From: an uncultured bacterium
GTDB lineage: Bacteria > Verrucomicrobiota > Kiritimatiellia > RFP12 > UBA1067
Direction: 5' to 3'
DNA length: 63,625 bases
Assembly (NCBI GenBank): GCA_902779565.1
Contig: CACZCD010000026.1
Span: 1 to 63,625 of the forward strand
This document shows positions 38,060 to 46,099 of the stretch, piece after piece. The position numbers and the translations under genes are program-made. Numbering within the stretch: position 1 is the first letter of the stretch; the number at the start of each line of letters is the position of its first letter. The notes below the pieces were generated by a model. It made no database searches. It was not told the origin of the DNA and saw only the letters and a program-made list of their open reading frames with translations.

Positions 38060-38973
38060 TTATTCAGAGCTCTTCTTTCCTGCATCGTCGTTGGGGGCAT
38101 CCGCCGCAAACCGATGCAGGAATGAGACGAGGAGGGGGCAACCAATGGCGGTCACAATAATCGCGGCGGTGATCTGCGCCGTAGCCGTTTCGGCGACCGC
38201 CAGGAGCGTCGCATCGACAGCGGCGACCGCGAGCGGGGTTGCCGCCGCGTTACCGGCGGTTGCGCCGATCGCGGCTCCCACCTCGGGATGACGCAGGCGA
38301 AGAAGTTTGTAGGCGGCGAATCCGCCCAGCCCGGTGACCAAGAGACAGCCGAGACCGAGCAGCACGCCGGCGGCGCCGGCCTTCACGAGATTGAAGATGT
38401 TGAGCCCGGCCCCGAGAGGGAACGCGAAGAACGGGATGAGCATCGTCGCGCCCGGTTCGCAGAACTTGCGGATGTCGTCGTCGAGGTTGCCGAGGATGCA
38501 GCCCACGATAACCGGGATGATGCAGCCGAGCAGCACCGAAAGCGGGATGTTCGCGGCTCCCGCCGCACCGAGCGCCAACATCGTGAAGAACGGCCCGTCG
38601 TTGATCGAGAGAATGGAGACGGCCCCGACATCCGTCGCGTCGCCGTATTCCGCCGCCAGCGCGGCGTAGAGACCGCCGTTCGAGTTGGCGAGCGCCGCGA
38701 CGATGGCCAGATACCGATCCCGACCTTCACGACCGTCAGCAGGATGCCCTTGCCGACCGCCACGCCCGCCCGGCGAAAGCTGATCGTCGTTGCGTTGCAG
38801 AAAATGAACGCGGACAAAAGCGGCATCGCTCCCGACTTCCAGAGATAGGTCGTGAACGTGCCGTCGAACCTTTCCCACACGCCGCCGCAGAACGTGTTCA
38901 CGAGCGCGCCAAGGATCAGCGGCACGACCATCAGCCCGCCCGGAATCCGCTTTGTCGCCGCCAGGATCTTCAT
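38060..38973 (-). pseudogene. kdgT: Broken 2-keto-3-deoxygluconate permease (KdgT) with an internal deletion
   Basis: The first part reads from the ATG at 38973 (MKILAATKRIPGGLMVVPLILGALVNTF) through TVVKVGIG and then goes out of frame near 38715. The KdgT continuation (LAIVAALANSNGGLYAALAAEYGD, then LGNLDDDIRKFCEPGATMLIPFFAF) is in another frame and ends at 38060. Compared with E. coli KdgT, recalled from memory, roughly 25-30 residues between these segments are missing, so this looks like a deletion rather than a one-base slip. The start overlaps the larA-like stop (ATGA). Confidence 0.75.
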
Positions 38974-40268
38974 GCCGGCACCGCGCCTTCCCGAACGATG
39001 ACCGCAACGCCGTCGGGGATGACGGTCACGGAGTAGTCGGGCCGCCCGACAAGCGACTTCGCGATCGCCATCGCCTCCGCCGCGCCATGGGCGGGGATCA
39101 TGTGCAGGTCGCGCACGATCTGGTCATCGCAGTCCGACACGTAGATCACACGCGCCTTGAGCAGCACGCGCGCCAAGATCTGCGACTGCCACTGGTCGAT
39201 GATGGTCTCATCGGGACGACGCGCCAGGAACGTGCGCATCATCCGCTCGATGTCCGGCTCGTCCCGGAACGTGCGGTGGAAGCTCGCGCCGCCGTGCCCG
39301 TCCTGGGACTTCGCGAACATCACGATCACGCCGCCCGGCTTCACCGTCGCCTCGGCGGCGGTCATGCCCTTCACGGCCTGGTAGATGTTCTGGTCAAGGG
39401 GATAGCCGCCGTTCGTGGAGATCGCGATATCGGCCGGAATCGCGTCCACCTGACACTTGGAGGCGAGGAACTCGCGTCCGGCCCGGTGGGCGGCCTCGCA
39501 CTCGCCGGCCACGCAGAAGATCGGGTCATGCGCGGCGTCGATCACCACGTTCACCACGAACGCGAGCTTCGCCGCGCGCGCCGCGAACAGCATGTCCTCG
39601 TGTATCGGGTTCCCCTCCAGAACGCCCGTCCGCGCCCGAGGATGCGCGATGAAGCCGGCGTTGTGGTTGTACATCACCGTCGCCCGGCTCGCGATCCCCG
39701 GCAGCACGCTCTTCCGTCCGCCCGAGAACCCGGCGAAGAAATGCGGCTCGATGAAACCCTCCGCCACGAGCAGATCGGCCTCGACGGCCAGCCGGTTCAC
39801 CACCAAGTCGCCGCCGGACGGCAGACGGCCGATGTTGACGAGGTTCGCCGCATCGTCGCAGTCGTGCACGACGATCCGTTCCCGCGACACGATCTCGTCG
39901 CCGAACTTCGTCGCCAGCTCGTCGAGCGTTGTGGTGCGGTGAAGCCCCGTCGCCACGAGAATCGTGATCTCGGCGGACGGATTTCCGGCGCGGATCTCGG
40001 CCAGCATCTGCGGCATGATCACGCGGCTCGGCACAGGCCGCGTGTGGTCGGAGGCGATCACCACGATCTTCCGCTTCCCCGCCACAAGCTCCCGGAGACG
40101 CGGCGATCCGAGTGGCTGCGCCATCGCGGCGCGGACCAGCTCTTCGCCGGACATCGGCGGCTTGTACCCGTGTATGCCGGAACGCAGCACGCCCGCGAGA
40201 TGCCCCTCCTCGATCTCCACGGCAACGGTCTCCCGGCCATACGGCAGAATGATCTTCTCTGATTCCAT
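38970..40268 (-). CDS. LarA-family nickel-pincer-type racemase
   Basis: A 432-aa LarA/DUF2088 protein. Conserved features: SDHTRPVPS near residue 73, ATGLHR, and EPHFFAGFSGGRKSVLPG with the cofactor-linked Lys position. LarA enzymes epimerise 2-hydroxy acids. Adjacent to a ketodeoxygluconate permease, the substrate may be a sugar acid rather than lactate (inference). I see no larB, larC or larE in the window. Its start has GGAAGGAA upstream, and its stop overlaps kdgT. Confidence 0.85.
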   Translation of the reverse strand: MESEKIILPYGRETVAVEIEEGHLAGVLRSGIHGYKPPMSGEELVRAAMAQPLGSPRLRELVAGKRKIVVIASDHTRPVPSRVIMPQMLAEIRAGNPSAEITILVATGLHRTTTLDELATKFGDEIVSRERIVVHDCDDAANLVNIGRLPSGGDLVVNRLAVEADLLVAEGFIEPHFFAGFSGGRKSVLPGIASRATVMYNHNAGFIAHPRARTGVLEGNPIHEDMLFAARAAKLAFVVNVVIDAAHDPIFCVAGECEAAHRAGREFLASKCQVDAIPADIAISTNGGYPLDQNIYQAVKGMTAAEATVKPGGVIVMFAKSQDGHGGASFHRTFRDEPDIERMMRTFLARRPDETIIDQWQSQILARVLLKARVIYVSDCDDQIVRDLHMIPAHGAAEAMAIAKSLVGRPDYSVTVIPDGVAVIVREGAVPA

Positions 40269-40313
40269 AACGTTCCTTCCTTTCCTGCTTAGCTCCGCAG
40301 CATTCCTTTTCTC

Positions 40314-41162
40314 TTATCGCGGCATCGGCTTCTTGAATCCGATGTATCTCGACATGTCCGAAATCTCGCCGTTTTTGAGTTCTGCGAACCGGACGAGCAC
40401 CTGCGAAACGATGGGCGACTTGCGGTTCCAGTTGTTGTTGAGCGTCGTCGCCCAGGCGAAGCGCACCGCGCCGTCTTTGCCGCCGGGCACCACGTCCACG
40501 CCATGCGTCCAGCCGAACAGGTGTTTGCCCTTGACGTTGAAATCCTTGTCATAGACAATGAAGTTCGGCGTCCGCGCCGCCTCGTCGGATGTGTAGTAGC
40601 AGGAGTAGATGTATGTGCCGTCCGTGCAGATGTTCTGTGCGCCGCAGCTCGACTCCTCGCCGTGATCAACGATGAAGGGCTTACCGATCGGCTCCAGCGT
40701 CTCGGCATCGAACTTGCCGTAATAGTTCGAATGCCCCTTGTCCGAACCGTTCCAGTCCTTCATGCCCATGCCGAGGATGATCACGCCGTCAAGGCACGTG
40801 ATGCCGTCGGCGGCGTTCTGCCATTCCGGCATCCGGCGCTCCTTAACCGGCTCCAGCGTATCGGCGTCATACACGCGGATGGACGTGCACCCCTTCTCGC
40901 CTTTCTGCTTCGGCGGCTCCCACGCGCCCACATAGACGCGTCCGTTCCAGTGGCAGATGTCGCCTCCGTGCGGCACGACCGCCACGCGCTTCAAGAGCAG
41001 ACCTTTCCAGTCCGTCTTCACGATCTGGTTGTGGAACGAGAAGTAGAAGGCGTTGGACGTGACGCACATTCCCTGCCAACTCGGCACCTTCCACGTGCCC
41101 ATCTCCGCCCTCGCAACGGGCGCGCATGCGGCAACCGCTGCCAACAACATTGCGTATTTCAT
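40314..41162 (-). CDS. Secreted protein with beta-propeller-like repeats
   Basis: A 282-aa protein. A signal peptide (MKYAMLLAAVAACAPVARA) precedes a sequence with recurring DxxTLEPxG-type blades (RVYDADTLEPVKE, GKFDAETLEPIGK, VYDKDFNVKGK), suggesting a small propeller. No enzyme family is recognised. It lies between the GH2 gene and the LarA gene in the same direction, with GAGGT before the ATG, and may bind a glycan or act as an uncharacterised lyase. Confidence 0.55.
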   Translation of the reverse strand: MKYAMLLAAVAACAPVARAEMGTWKVPSWQGMCVTSNAFYFSFHNQIVKTDWKGLLLKRVAVVPHGGDICHWNGRVYVGAWEPPKQKGEKGCTSIRVYDADTLEPVKERRMPEWQNAADGITCLDGVIILGMGMKDWNGSDKGHSNYYGKFDAETLEPIGKPFIVDHGEESSCGAQNICTDGTYIYSCYYTSDEAARTPNFIVYDKDFNVKGKHLFGWTHGVDVVPGGKDGAVRFAWATTLNNNWNRKSPIVSQVLVRFAELKNGEISDMSRYIGFKKPMPR

Positions 41163-41201
41163 TGATTTACCTCATGTTGGGAATAACACTTCGTTTTTGT
41201 T

Positions 41202-44087
41202 TTAAGGTTCACGAGCACGGTCTATGAGCCCATCCAGAATCGCCGTGCCCTCGGGCGTGCCAGAGAGAATATCCAGCCCAAACGCCGCCATGTGCCGTCC
41301 CTGATCCGCCTTGATCTCGCCCAGATAGAGAAAACAGTCCTTTTTCCCCTCTCCGACAATAACCGGCGAAACCACCGTAAGCTTCTTCCGAGAAAGTTCA
41401 AGCGCCCCCTCCTTTACCACACGGAACAGAAGCGGTGTCAATGCACCTTCATGCGGCAGACCAGCGAGCGCCGGATGGCCTTTCGCAAGCGCCGTCCCGA
41501 CCTGATTGCCCATCGACCACCAACCGAGCGAAACGTTCGGCTTTCCGTCCCAGCCCGAAACCGTCAGCACATTCTTGCCGCGCGCCAACGCATCGGCAGC
41601 GGTCTGCGAACCATACGGCGCAACGACCACACGCGCCTTTGCGCCCTCCGGCGATGCGGCATCGGCCACGCCATCATAGAGTTTCGCGAGCATGGGACGC
41701 AGCGAGGCATCGGCCGCGATGTCCGATCCATCACGCTTGACCCGCTTCGGAAACACCCAAAAGTCCCATTCGTTCGCAATGCCGCCGATCTTGGCGCGGA
41801 GCACGGCCTTGACCGCCTTTGCGACAGACGGAAAAACAATCTTGTCCGAGGCCACTTTCCGTGCGGGTCCAATGGTGAGGTTTGAGAGGTTTGAGACGTT
41901 TGAGGGGTTTGAGGGGTTTGAGGGGTTTGAAAGGATGACAAGACTCCACTCCAACGTGGCATCTTTCAGCGCGGTGTCGCCAAAGTGGGCAAAAAGGAAA
42001 TCAACGGGCAGCGTGTCGCCGGACGTGAACACCCTGTTCTCGTCGGGCGTATCAAGCAGAACGCAAGACGGTCCGTTGAAACGGGCAAACTGTTCCGGCG
42101 AAAGGCCTCCCCTCTTCGTCTGCCAGAACGGATCGAACAGACCCTGCGCCGAATGGATGGCACCGTTGGCGACCACCACGTCCACAGCCGTCCAGAAACA
42201 GTACCCGCCGCAATACGGATCCTTGCGCGCCCACTCGATGCCACGTTTCTGGTAAACCCCCTGAAGCGTATGCTGGGCATCCTGCAGCGCATCGCCCCAC
42301 GCCGCATCAAGCCCGCGCGCCGCCAGCCACGCCAAACGATCGGCGCGCGAATCCGGCGCGGTCCATGCGCCCGTATAGAGCGGTTCCAGCCGCGTATCCT
42401 GCTTCACGCAAAGGTTCAGGTATTCGTGGCATACGAACGGGCGTCCCGTCCTGAACGTGCCGCGCGGCCAAACATCGCGGGGGCCGATGTCATAGTCGGA
42501 GTTTCCGACGTCGTTGCATCCTTCGTCATCATCGCGTTCCTGCCACAACATCCGGTCGCCGTCCTGATGGTTCACGAGCCGATCCGGATCGGTGCGTTTC
42601 ACGAATGCGTACATCGCTTTCTCGACGTACGGCCCAAGCCGCCCCTCGTTGCCGCCGCAATACACGGCGAACGACGGATACCGCCGGTAGTGCGCCTGCA
42701 GTTCACGCAGATCGCGGAGCGGATCGAACGTGAACGCCTCCGTCGGAACATCGGTATAGTACGGGAGCTCCGCCTGAATAAGAATCCCCACCTCATCCGC
42801 CGCCTCAAAATACTCCGGCACTTCGCAATGCGTGTGGAGACGCACGAAGTTGAAGCCCGCCGCTCGCGCCTTCTTCAGATGGGCAAGGTGCACCTCGCGG
42901 TCAGGCGGCGGCATGCCGGTGATCGGATACACGCTGTCGTCACCGAACCCACGCAGAAAGTACGGATGATTGTTCAGGTAGAACTTGTCACCCCGCACCT
43001 CCAGTTTGCGCACCCCGAACCGTTCACGCCGAGAGTGAACGACTTTGCCTTCCGCGTCAAGAAGCTCAATCTTCGCCCAGTAGAGATTCGGATGCTCCGG
43101 CGACCAAGGACGGAAGTTCCGGAGCGGAAGACGGAGCGTGTAATTGGAGGATCGGAGGATTGGAGGATTGGAGGATTGGAGGATTGGGTGTTCGACGGAG
43201 TGTCCATCAACGGTAAAGCGAATCTGGTAGGGCGCGTTATCCTTAACGCGCCGTTCGGCGGATTGAGAACAATCCGCCCCACCAACATCACAGCCACCGA
43301 TCGTCACATGCAATTCCGCCTCACGCTTGTCGAAATCGCCGCGCACCCACGCGTCGTCGATGCGCGTCGCGGGCGTCGCTTCCAACTCGACATCACGATA
43401 GATGCCGCCCCAGCGATGGACGTTGCTCATGAGTCCCTTGCGTGAGGGCAGGGCGTTGTTGACGCAGACGATTAGACGGTTCGTCTCGCCCAGCTTCACG
43501 AACGGCGTGATGTCGTACTTGTACGTGCCGCAGTAGTTATCCACCCAAGCAACGGGGTGCTTGTTCACCCAGAACCATCCCTGAGACTTCACGCCGCCGA
43601 TCTTGAGCCACACCTTCTTTCCGTTCCAGCCGGACGGCAGAACCTCATCCTTGCGGTACCACCCCTCGCCCATGTAGATGTGATTGATCTTCTTTGGGCT
43701 TGAATCCCAGAGCGGGTCCCAAGGGATGCTCAGGCCCGGCTCACCCACGCCCTGCGCCTCCCAAGCGCCCGGAACGTGGATTTTCCGGGCTTCCGACCAA
43801 GGCGTATCCATTCGGCTGCGGCAGACGGCCGACGTCTGTTCATCCACCTTGGCGAACGGCGTTTTTGTATGCCGGTAGCGTCGGCAAAACGCCTTGGGCT
43901 GCGTGACGAACTCCCACTCGCCGCGCAGGGAGATGACATCAGGCGATGCCTCGCGCCCGACAGGATTCACCACGGCGGGCAGCGGTTTGATTCCCGCCCA
44001 CGTATCCACGCCCTGCAACTCCTCACCGTGCAATGCCAGCCCCACGCACGCAACGGCAGCCATCAAAAACATCAAACCTTTTTTCAT
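41202..44087 (-). CDS. Secreted GH2-family glycoside hydrolase (beta-galactosidase/glucuronidase-like)
   Basis: A 961-aa protein. A signal peptide (MKKGLMFLMAAVACVGLALHG) precedes a GH2 sugar-binding domain (EGWYRKDEVLPSGWNGKKVWLKIGG), an Ig-like domain and a barrel with the acid/base motif YCGGNEGR and a candidate nucleophile in VCHEYLN. C-terminal beta domains follow. Three repeat structures lie inside the reading frame: a 60-bp palindrome (43225-43284), five 8-bp units (43146-43185) and six 9-bp units (41881-41934, giving repeated Ser-Asn-Pro-like triplets). All keep the frame open. Confidence 0.85.
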   Translation of the reverse strand: MKKGLMFLMAAVACVGLALHGEELQGVDTWAGIKPLPAVVNPVGREASPDVISLRGEWEFVTQPKAFCRRYRHTKTPFAKVDEQTSAVCRSRMDTPWSEARKIHVPGAWEAQGVGEPGLSIPWDPLWDSSPKKINHIYMGEGWYRKDEVLPSGWNGKKVWLKIGGVKSQGWFWVNKHPVAWVDNYCGTYKYDITPFVKLGETNRLIVCVNNALPSRKGLMSNVHRWGGIYRDVELEATPATRIDDAWVRGDFDKREAELHVTIGGCDVGGADCSQSAERRVKDNAPYQIRFTVDGHSVEHPILQSSNPPILRSSNYTLRLPLRNFRPWSPEHPNLYWAKIELLDAEGKVVHSRRERFGVRKLEVRGDKFYLNNHPYFLRGFGDDSVYPITGMPPPDREVHLAHLKKARAAGFNFVRLHTHCEVPEYFEAADEVGILIQAELPYYTDVPTEAFTFDPLRDLRELQAHYRRYPSFAVYCGGNEGRLGPYVEKAMYAFVKRTDPDRLVNHQDGDRMLWQERDDDEGCNDVGNSDYDIGPRDVWPRGTFRTGRPFVCHEYLNLCVKQDTRLEPLYTGAWTAPDSRADRLAWLAARGLDAAWGDALQDAQHTLQGVYQKRGIEWARKDPYCGGYCFWTAVDVVVANGAIHSAQGLFDPFWQTKRGGLSPEQFARFNGPSCVLLDTPDENRVFTSGDTLPVDFLFAHFGDTALKDATLEWSLVILSNPSNPSNPSNVSNLSNLTIGPARKVASDKIVFPSVAKAVKAVLRAKIGGIANEWDFWVFPKRVKRDGSDIAADASLRPMLAKLYDGVADAASPEGAKARVVVAPYGSQTAADALARGKNVLTVSGWDGKPNVSLGWWSMGNQVGTALAKGHPALAGLPHEGALTPLLFRVVKEGALELSRKKLTVVSPVIVGEGKKDCFLYLGEIKADQGRHMAAFGLDILSGTPEGTAILDGLIDRAREP
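41881..41934. repeat. Six in-frame 9-bp tandem repeats within the GH2 gene
   Basis: Units of the form TTTGAGGGG on the plus strand encode the tripeptide series SNP/SNV/SNL on the minus strand. Copy changes keep the frame. Confidence 0.85.
43146..43185. repeat. Five 8-bp tandem repeats within the GH2 gene
   Basis: GGAGGAT(C/T) repeated five times on the plus strand. The protein shows an eight-residue periodicity (SSNPPILQ, SSNPPILR). Gain or loss of a unit would shift the frame. Confidence 0.85.
43225..43284. repeat. 60-bp palindromic element inserted in frame in the GH2 gene
   Basis: The outer ends TGGTAGGG and CCCCACCA are inverted repeats with one mismatch. Inside are two perfect hairpins: GGCGCGTTA/TAACGCGCC (9 bp, loop TCCT) and GGCGGATT/AATCCGCC (8 bp, loop of 6). 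The element adds 20 codons (about GGADCSQSAERRVKDNAPYQ). Confidence 0.8.
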
Positions 44088-44134
44088 ACTCTATTCTCCA
44101 ATAGTTCCGCCCGGTTCGACACACCATACCCAAC

Positions 44135-46084
44135 TCATTTAACTCTATAAAGCGCGGGCTGGTTGGGGGCGAGCGAGACCCTCGCAGTGCGCACACCCGT
44201 CTTTTCTGCCGCCGGACCGAACTCAACTTTAATCGTCTGGAAATCCTCGGGAAACGTCACTTCCGCCACATCCGACTTATCCTGCGCGTTGACGAGAAGC
44301 AACCACGTCTCGCCGGCCCTGCGCCATGTACGAACACCCCATGCCGTTGGCGATCCCGTCACCGAAGGTCCCGGTTCAGACAGCAGCACGGGCAGATACT
44401 TCTTCAGCTCCGCCCCAACCACGCAGATGTCGCCCCAGGCTTTCTCGAAAGGCACCGTTGGCGTTCCATCCCGCCTTTTGGGCTGCTGAATGGTTGAGAA
44501 CGAGTAGTAGATCAGTCCGTTCGCTCCAGCGGCGACAAACTGCCACGACATGGACCGCATCTCATCCACCGATGGCATATACGGCACAGGGGCATCCGGC
44601 TGCGGTTTCCGGAAGACGCCCCAATCGAACGCTTGCGGCACCTGCCACATTGGGCGGAGTCCAAACATCGCGTCATGGGTCCGCCGCGTGACAACGGTCA
44701 CACGAGAAAGCGGACTGTCGGGGACCGGATACGGATCCGTACCGATGATGTCAAACGTCGGCATCATGTCGCGCAGAAGTTCAAGCTGGTAGAGCACCGC
44801 CCATGTCGGGTGGTCGGGATCAAGCCGCTCCAGAAGCCGCTGCCGTCCCTCAAGCGACCCGAACATCTCAAAGGTGCATTCATCGTTCACATACCAGGCC
44901 AAGAGTGCCGGATGATTTCTGAACGCTTCGACCTTCGCCTGCACGTAGGCGTTTTCGGCCGCAACCGTCCTGACACATTCCGGCGCGCGGCTCCCCATCG
45001 CGGCATATGCGTCCTTGACGGAATAGATCACCTTGATCCCATTCGTGTGAAAGAAGTCCATCTGAACGGCGTCGGGCGGCGTATAGGACATGACCGTGTT
45101 GAACGGCCCTTTGACAAACGTCTCCTTGCGAAGGAGTTTGGTGGTGTACATCCCAAGCGGGAAGAACGGCTTCCCGTCCACGATTGTGCGTCCATGCCGG
45201 TCGATCCATACGCGGCGAGACGGCATCTCGGAAGGGCGATTGAACCGAAGCGAAGAACCGCCCAGCTTCACACCATCAGGCGCAAAAAGCTCGAAGGCGA
45301 CTTCGCTCTGCCCCTTCTTCATCGTTGCAACATCAATTGAAAAGCTGGCCCTGTCAGACGCAACGACCGCCGCCGTGCCGGTCACGCGCACACCATTCGT
45401 GCCTTCGTATGAATACACGCTCTTCACCGCGCTCCGCGCATATTTTTCCGGGACAAACAGCCCCACGCGAAAATCGACCCGCCCTTCCGTAGCCGTGTTC
45501 CGATAGGCGGAAGAGACCACGCTGCCAACCGCGGGTTTCACAAGCGGCTCGATGCGGATATCATCAAAGCACGCCTTGCCGACGGATCGCGGCAGACAGT
45601 AAACGGCAAGGCGGCATGTGACGGCATCCGAGCGAACCGGGTTCATCATGAACTCGACCTTTTTCCAGCCCGTCGTTCCGCGAACGACATCCGAGTACAC
45701 CTCGCCCGTCCAAGTGCCATTAGTCCTGACCCCCGTAAGGCACAGCCGCGCGCCATGTTTTTCTTCAGGGCCAAGGTTCTCCGTGCGGATCATGGCGGAA
45801 ACACGGTAATAGACACCCGTCTTGAGCATCAGATCGAACGTCGGAAGGGAATAGGGAAACACGTAGGGGATCTTCGGATCGTGGTTCTCATAGACGAGCG
45901 CCGCCGTGCCGTTCATGCCCTCGCCCTTCACGATGGAATAGCCGGGCTTCATCCTCCACCCGGCATCCCCATTCTCGAAGTTGAAGATTTTCGTTGATTG
46001 CGCAATTGCCGAAAACGCACAGCATACAACCATGCAGGTGAACTTCGTCCTCCCGATCGCTTTCACCGGTCTAGCCATGCCCAT
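44135..46084 (-). CDS. Secreted CBM-like / TIM-barrel putative glycoside hydrolase
   Basis: A 649-aa protein. An N-terminal signal-like segment is followed by a jelly-roll carbohydrate-binding region (IFNFENGDAGWRMKPGYS...), an Ig-like stretch, then RVWIDRHGRTIVDGKPFFPLGMY, which typically opens a GH2/GH42-like barrel. AWYVNDECTFEM contains a likely acid/base Glu after Asn-Asp. A C-terminal beta domain follows. It is 15 bp downstream of the LamG protein gene and 47 bp upstream of the GH2 gene. No clear Shine-Dalgarno, so translation is probably coupled. Confidence 0.65.
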   Translation of the reverse strand: MGMARPVKAIGRTKFTCMVVCCAFSAIAQSTKIFNFENGDAGWRMKPGYSIVKGEGMNGTAALVYENHDPKIPYVFPYSLPTFDLMLKTGVYYRVSAMIRTENLGPEEKHGARLCLTGVRTNGTWTGEVYSDVVRGTTGWKKVEFMMNPVRSDAVTCRLAVYCLPRSVGKACFDDIRIEPLVKPAVGSVVSSAYRNTATEGRVDFRVGLFVPEKYARSAVKSVYSYEGTNGVRVTGTAAVVASDRASFSIDVATMKKGQSEVAFELFAPDGVKLGGSSLRFNRPSEMPSRRVWIDRHGRTIVDGKPFFPLGMYTTKLLRKETFVKGPFNTVMSYTPPDAVQMDFFHTNGIKVIYSVKDAYAAMGSRAPECVRTVAAENAYVQAKVEAFRNHPALLAWYVNDECTFEMFGSLEGRQRLLERLDPDHPTWAVLYQLELLRDMMPTFDIIGTDPYPVPDSPLSRVTVVTRRTHDAMFGLRPMWQVPQAFDWGVFRKPQPDAPVPYMPSVDEMRSMSWQFVAAGANGLIYYSFSTIQQPKRRDGTPTVPFEKAWGDICVVGAELKKYLPVLLSEPGPSVTGSPTAWGVRTWRRAGETWLLLVNAQDKSDVAEVTFPEDFQTIKVEFGPAAEKTGVRTARVSLAPNQPALYRVK

Positions 46085-46099
46085 GGAGGTTGCTTGCTA

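Noticed and set aside
35016-38291. A 1091-codon plus-strand frame
   Set aside because: It crosses three minus-strand genes and their gaps and lacks any domain; it is an antisense artefact of GC-rich codon use.
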